NCBI RefSeq assembly: GCF_002013915.1
Contig: NZ_MBTF01000002.1
Coordinates: 62,001 to 126,000 of the forward strand
DNA length: 64,000 bases
Direction: 5' to 3'
Source of the DNA: Mucilaginibacter pedocola
GTDB lineage: Bacteria > Bacteroidota > Bacteroidia > Sphingobacteriales > Sphingobacteriaceae
Translations under genes and position numbers: made by a program
Notes under the pieces: generated by a model
What the model saw: only the letters and a program-made list of their open reading frames with translations
What the model was told of the DNA's origin: nothing
The model's database searches: none
In this document: positions 61,000 through 64,000 of the stretch, one piece after another
How the letters are laid out: every line of letters begins with the position of its first letter
Position numbering within the stretch: the first letter of the stretch is position 1

Positions 61000-63114
61000 T
61001 TAGAATTTGATACCCATGTTTTGGAACATAAAAGCCCACTTATCGGCTTGTTCTGCAATGATTTGCGCGGTCGATTTGCCCGCGCCATGTCCGGCTTTTG
61101 TTTCGATACGGATAAGTACCGGTGCGGTACCTTTCTGCATTTCCTGTAAACGCGATGCGAACTTGAATGAGTGCGCGGGAACTACGCGATCGTCATGGTC
61201 GGCAGTGGTTACCATGGTTGCAGGGTAATCTGCCGGTTTTATAGCGTGGTAGGGCGAATATTTATACAGGTATTCGAACATCTCTTTAGAATCTTCGGCG
61301 GTACCATAATCATAGGCCCAACCTGCACCTGCGGTGAATTTGTTGTAACGTAGCATATCCATTACCCCTACAGCCGGGAAGGCCACCTGGCAAAGATCGG
61401 GGCGTTGCGTAATAGTGGCGCCAACTAACAATCCACCGTTAGAACCTCCGGAAACGGCAAGGTATTCCTTCGAAGTGTATTTATTATCGATAAGGTATTG
61501 CGCCGCAGCAATAAAATCATCAAAAACGTTCTGTTTCTGCATTTTAGTGCCGGCCAAGTGCCATTTCTCTCCGTACTCGCCGCCGCCGCGCAGGTTAGGG
61601 ACTGCGTAAATGCCCCCATGCTCCAGCAAAACAATATTAGAAGTACTGAAAGCAGGGGTAAGGCTTACGCTAAAACCACCGTAAGCATAAAGCATTGTTG
61701 GGTTTTTGCCATTGAGTACGGTGCCTTTTTTATAGGTAATGATCATAGGTACCTTGGTACCATCCTTAGAAGTGTAGAACACCTGTTTAGATTCATACAA
61801 TTCCGGGTCGAATTTTACGCCCGATTTTTTGTAAACGGTCGATTTTCCGCTCGCGATATCGTATTTGAAGATGGTGCTTGGGTATACATAAGAGGTGAAG
61901 CTGTAATACGTTTCCTTCTCATCTCTCTTAGCACCAAAACCACCCGCGCTGCCTACCGATGGCAATTGAATATCGTGTTCGAATTTGCCGTTCAGGTCAT
62001 ACTGTTTTACCAGCGATGTGGCATCTTTGAGGTATTCGGCGAATATCTTCCCGCCGCCTGTGGATACGCCCAGTACGTTAGGTGTTTCGGCTATCAGATC
62101 TTTCCAGTTGGCCGGTTTTGGGTTAGCTGCATCAACCGTAACCAGGCGATAGTTTGGTGCATTCAGGTTGGTGAAGATGTATAGCTTGCTGCCAACGTTA
62201 TCAATAATGCTGTGCTCTTTTTCAAAGTTATCCACTACATTCACAATAGGACTGTTGGGTTTCGTCATATCCTTAAAATACAACTCGTTGCCGGTTGTAG
62301 ATGTTGCCGCGGTGATCACCAGGTAATGCTCATCTTCGGTTAAGTATGCACCAATGTAGCGGCGGGGTGTTACATCGCCTCCGAATATCATCTTATCCTC
62401 GGTTTGCGGTGTGCCGAGCTTATGGTAATAGAGCTTGTGGTATTGCGTTAGGCCCGCCAGTTCACTGCCTTCTTTTGGTTTATCGTAGCTGCTGTAGTAA
62501 AAACCTTCGTTTTTATACCAGGCAATGCCCGAAAATTTCACATTGATCAGCGTATCGCCCACAATGCTTTTAGCAGTTGTTTTAATAACGATGACTTTCC
62601 TCCAGTCGGAACCACCCTCTGATATTTGGTAAGCTGCTAAACTACCGTCTTTAGAAAAGTTGATGCCGGCAAGCGATGTAGTACCATCCTTAGAAAATTT
62701 GGTAGGATCAAGGAACACCTCGGGCGCGCCATCGCCCAACTGGCGGTATAATAACGATTGGCTTTGTAAACCATCATTTTTATAGAAATAGGTGTATTTA
62801 CCTTCTTTGAATGGGGCGCTGTATTTCTCATAGTTCCATAATACCTCCAGGCGTTTACGAATGTCTTCGCGGAAAGGTATTTGGCCTAAATAATCTTGTG
62901 TTACCTTATTTTCGGCAACAACCCATGCCTTGGTATCTTCGGCACGGTCGTCTTCCTGCCAGCGGTAGGGGTCGGGCACGGTGGTGCCAAAATAGGTATC
63001 GGTAACATCGCCTTTTTTAGTTTGCGGGTACGGTAGGGTTTTAATAGTCATTTGTGCGTGTGTATGGCTGCCAATTGCCAGTGCAATTGCCATTGCCGGT
63101 ATTACTTTTTTCAT
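61000..63114 (-). CDS. Prolyl oligopeptidase (S9A)
   Basis: Prolyl oligopeptidases cut short peptides after proline. The 704-residue protein has a signal peptide (MKKVIPAMAIALAIGSHTHA), an N-terminal segment with PYPQTKKGDVTDTYFGTTVPDPYRW, a seven-bladed propeller (about 80-430) and an alpha/beta hydrolase domain. The catalytic triad is Ser in VSGGSNGGLL near residue 556, Asp in DHDDRVVPAHSF near 641 and His in TKAGHGAGKS near 676. Location is periplasmic. It is convergent with mlaD. Confidence 0.93.
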   Translation of the reverse strand: MKKVIPAMAIALAIGSHTHAQMTIKTLPYPQTKKGDVTDTYFGTTVPDPYRWQEDDRAEDTKAWVVAENKVTQDYLGQIPFREDIRKRLEVLWNYEKYSAPFKEGKYTYFYKNDGLQSQSLLYRQLGDGAPEVFLDPTKFSKDGTTSLAGINFSKDGSLAAYQISEGGSDWRKVIVIKTTAKSIVGDTLINVKFSGIAWYKNEGFYYSSYDKPKEGSELAGLTQYHKLYYHKLGTPQTEDKMIFGGDVTPRRYIGAYLTEDEHYLVITAATSTTGNELYFKDMTKPNSPIVNVVDNFEKEHSIIDNVGSKLYIFTNLNAPNYRLVTVDAANPKPANWKDLIAETPNVLGVSTGGGKIFAEYLKDATSLVKQYDLNGKFEHDIQLPSVGSAGGFGAKRDEKETYYSFTSYVYPSTIFKYDIASGKSTVYKKSGVKFDPELYESKQVFYTSKDGTKVPMIITYKKGTVLNGKNPTMLYAYGGFSVSLTPAFSTSNIVLLEHGGIYAVPNLRGGGEYGEKWHLAGTKMQKQNVFDDFIAAAQYLIDNKYTSKEYLAVSGGSNGGLLVGATITQRPDLCQVAFPAVGVMDMLRYNKFTAGAGWAYDYGTAEDSKEMFEYLYKYSPYHAIKPADYPATMVTTADHDDRVVPAHSFKFASRLQEMQKGTAPVLIRIETKAGHGAGKSTAQIIAEQADKWAFMFQNMGIKF

Positions 63115-63166
63115 TGTGGATGCAATAAGAGTTATGGCTAATATAGCAGAAAAATGCTGCTGTAAA

Positions 63167-63206
63167 TAAAAAGAGGCTGTTCCCTATGTGGAAACAGCCT
63201 CTTTTT
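63167..63206 (-). terminator. Terminator after the glutathione peroxidase gene
   Basis: GAGGCTGTT (63173-63181) pairs with AACAGCCTC (63193-63201), flanked by A and T runs that extend the stem. It follows the peroxidase stop and precedes the peptidase gene on the minus strand. Confidence 0.9.
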
Positions 63207-63227
63207 ACATTTCAATAAGTTTATTGC

Positions 63228-63743
63228 TTATAATGCGCTGGTAATAGCAGGATCTAATGGTGTAGTAGCCGACCTGTAGCGATGGATAAGCTTACCGTTC
63301 TCATCGATCAGGAATTTTTCGAAATTCCATTTAATATCACCTTTGAAATCAGGGTTATCGGCAGTTGTTAAATATTTGAACAACGGGTCGATATCTAAAC
63401 CTAACACACTCACTTTACCGCTCATAGGGAAAGTTACTGCGAAGTTATCGTGGCAGAAGTTTTTGATATCTTCGTTAGTACCCGGCTCCTGGCCGCCAAA
63501 GTTATTTGCGGGGAAACCTACTACTACCAATTTGTCTTTGTATTGGTCGGCAAGTTTTTGCAGATCGGTGTATTGTTTAGTAAAACCGCATTTAGAGGCA
63601 GTATTTACAATAAGAACTTTTTTGCCTTTGAATTTCTTCAGATTAAAGTCTTTACCATCGATAGATTTTAATTTAAAGTCGTATACCGACGAAGGCGCTA
63701 ATGCAACAAACATCAGCGAAAGGAATAATGCAAGTGTTTTCAT
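63228..63743 (-). CDS. Glutathione peroxidase family protein, exported
   Basis: The 171-residue protein has a signal peptide (MKTLALFLSLMFVALA). The catalytic motif is NTASKCGFT with C52 (Cys rather than selenocysteine), with the partner motif GFPANNFGGQEPGTNEDIKNFC and the W-containing KWNFEKFLID giving the Cys-Gln-Trp-Asn catalytic tetrad. The resolving Cys may be the one in NFC. It most likely reduces peroxides with thioredoxin-like donors in the periplasm. ybeY lies 43 bases upstream on the same strand. Confidence 0.92.
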   Translation of the reverse strand: MKTLALFLSLMFVALAPSSVYDFKLKSIDGKDFNLKKFKGKKVLIVNTASKCGFTKQYTDLQKLADQYKDKLVVVGFPANNFGGQEPGTNEDIKNFCHDNFAVTFPMSGKVSVLGLDIDPLFKYLTTADNPDFKGDIKWNFEKFLIDENGKLIHRYRSATTPLDPAITSAL

Positions 63744-63785
63744 TGGTTAAATTTTGAGGCTTAATTTTATAACGTAAAAGTAGCG

Positions 63786-64000
63786 TTAAAAACCTCGTTC
63801 GCCCAAATAATGGTCTTCCTTTAATGTCATTTTTTTCTTGTCGGCAGCGCTTTTGTCTTTATAACCAAGCAAATGCAGCGCACCGTGCACCATTACGCGA
63901 TGCATTTCATGTGTTTCTGTAACAGCATATTTACCGGCGTTCTCTTTTATACGCTCTACCGAAATAAAGATATCGCCAACAATAAGCCCTTCTTCCTCAG
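63786..64000 (-). CDS. ybeY: YbeY rRNA maturation endoribonuclease (5' end outside window)
   Basis: YbeY is a metal-dependent ribonuclease for 16S rRNA maturation and quality control. The minus-strand translation from the right edge reads EEEGLIVGDIFISVERIKENAG and then HRVMVHGALHLLGYKDKSAADK to the stop at 63788-63786. The metal motif is HGALHLLGYKD: the first two His are present, while the third ligand position of the E. coli enzyme (His) is Asp here, as I recall for other Bacteroidota. About 70 residues are visible, the C-terminal half. Confidence 0.92.
   Translation of the reverse strand, partial: EEEGLIVGDIFISVERIKENAGKYAVTETHEMHRVMVHGALHLLGYKDKSAADKKKMTLKEDHYLGERGF

Noticed and set aside
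61498..62184. 228-residue plus-strand open frame within the prolyl oligopeptidase gene
   Set aside because: It lies antisense to the catalytic domain of a clear S9 peptidase and matches nothing known to me.
1..64000. Prophage, insertion sequence, toxin-antitoxin or defence island
   Set aside because: No transposase, integrase, phage structural gene, restriction-modification or Cas protein was seen on either strand; the ComM-like AAA protein and RmuC are housekeeping genes.

Overview
The window looks like chromosomal DNA of a Bacteroidota member, most likely family Sphingobacteriaceae (Mucilaginibacter/Pedobacter type). The basis is the gene content: the type IX secretion regulator PorX, the gliding lipoprotein GldH next to RicT and HolB, DUF3078, DUF5916 and Big_5-type envelope proteins, a CarboxypepD_reg plus TonB-dependent barrel, LytTR regulators, many short lipoproteins with a lipobox, few Shine-Dalgarno sequences, and several families of small palindromic dispersed repeats typical of this phylum. 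No insertion sequence, prophage, plasmid gene or CRISPR array is visible. Most of the region is core genome plus lineage-specific envelope genes.

Layout. 1-7.3 kb: 3'-truncated lpxD and an HD phosphohydrolase (minus strand), divergent porX-tsaE-ald, a histidine phosphatase and a YihY/BrkB membrane protein. 7.4-16 kb: exported proteins (two-domain retropepsin-like protease with PDZ, large HEXXH zinc protease, collagen-like lipoprotein, TonB-type outer-membrane barrel). 16-22.7 kb: lone receiver protein, two acyltransferase-3 membrane enzymes, the ComM-like AAA protein, an HPP protein, a methyltransferase and a cupin. 23-28.9 kb: DPP4-type peptidase, DoxX plus intradiol dioxygenase-like pair, a membrane-anchored LytTR regulator, and two tandem TonB-C proteins that flank a decayed copy of the LytTR 3' end. 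28.9-39 kb: ffh, several exported envelope proteins, two glucosaminidase paralogues, an O-methyltransferase and ruvX. 39-45.5 kb: the tight holB-ricT-gldH group, two small lipoproteins, rmuC and thiL. 45.7-51.8 kb: exported DNA/RNA endonuclease, divergent nadA/nadB for quinolinate synthesis, tRNA-Gly(CCC), two unrecognised small proteins and a gamma-carbonic anhydrase. 51.8-64 kb: Big_5 lipoprotein, mnmG, a cluster of three parS-like palindromes, an ABC-F protein, an SDR-like protein, the MCE (Mla-type) lipid transport operon, prolyl oligopeptidase, a glutathione peroxidase and 5'-truncated ybeY.

How the parts work together. Much of the coding capacity serves the envelope: lipid A (lpxD), lipid transport (mlaEFD), peptidoglycan trimming (two glucosaminidases), polymer acylation (two acyltransferases), T9SS control and gliding (porX, gldH), and periplasmic or exported proteolysis (DPP4, POP, HEXXH protease, retropepsin). 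The housekeeping genes (ffh, holB, ruvX, mnmG, tsaE, ybeY, rmuC, nadA/nadB, thiL) place this on the main chromosome. The parS cluster beside mnmG suggests that the right end lies near the replication origin.

Most notable signals: three parS-type palindromes at an exact 38-bp centre-to-centre period, with a one-base variant 5.5 kb away; an in-frame relic of a membrane LytTR gene that exposes a tandem duplication of its convergent TonB-like neighbour; a kinase-less membrane LytTR regulator; and at least six families of small palindromic or repeat elements placed at gene ends. I did not find a clear multi-gene system that is obviously undescribed.
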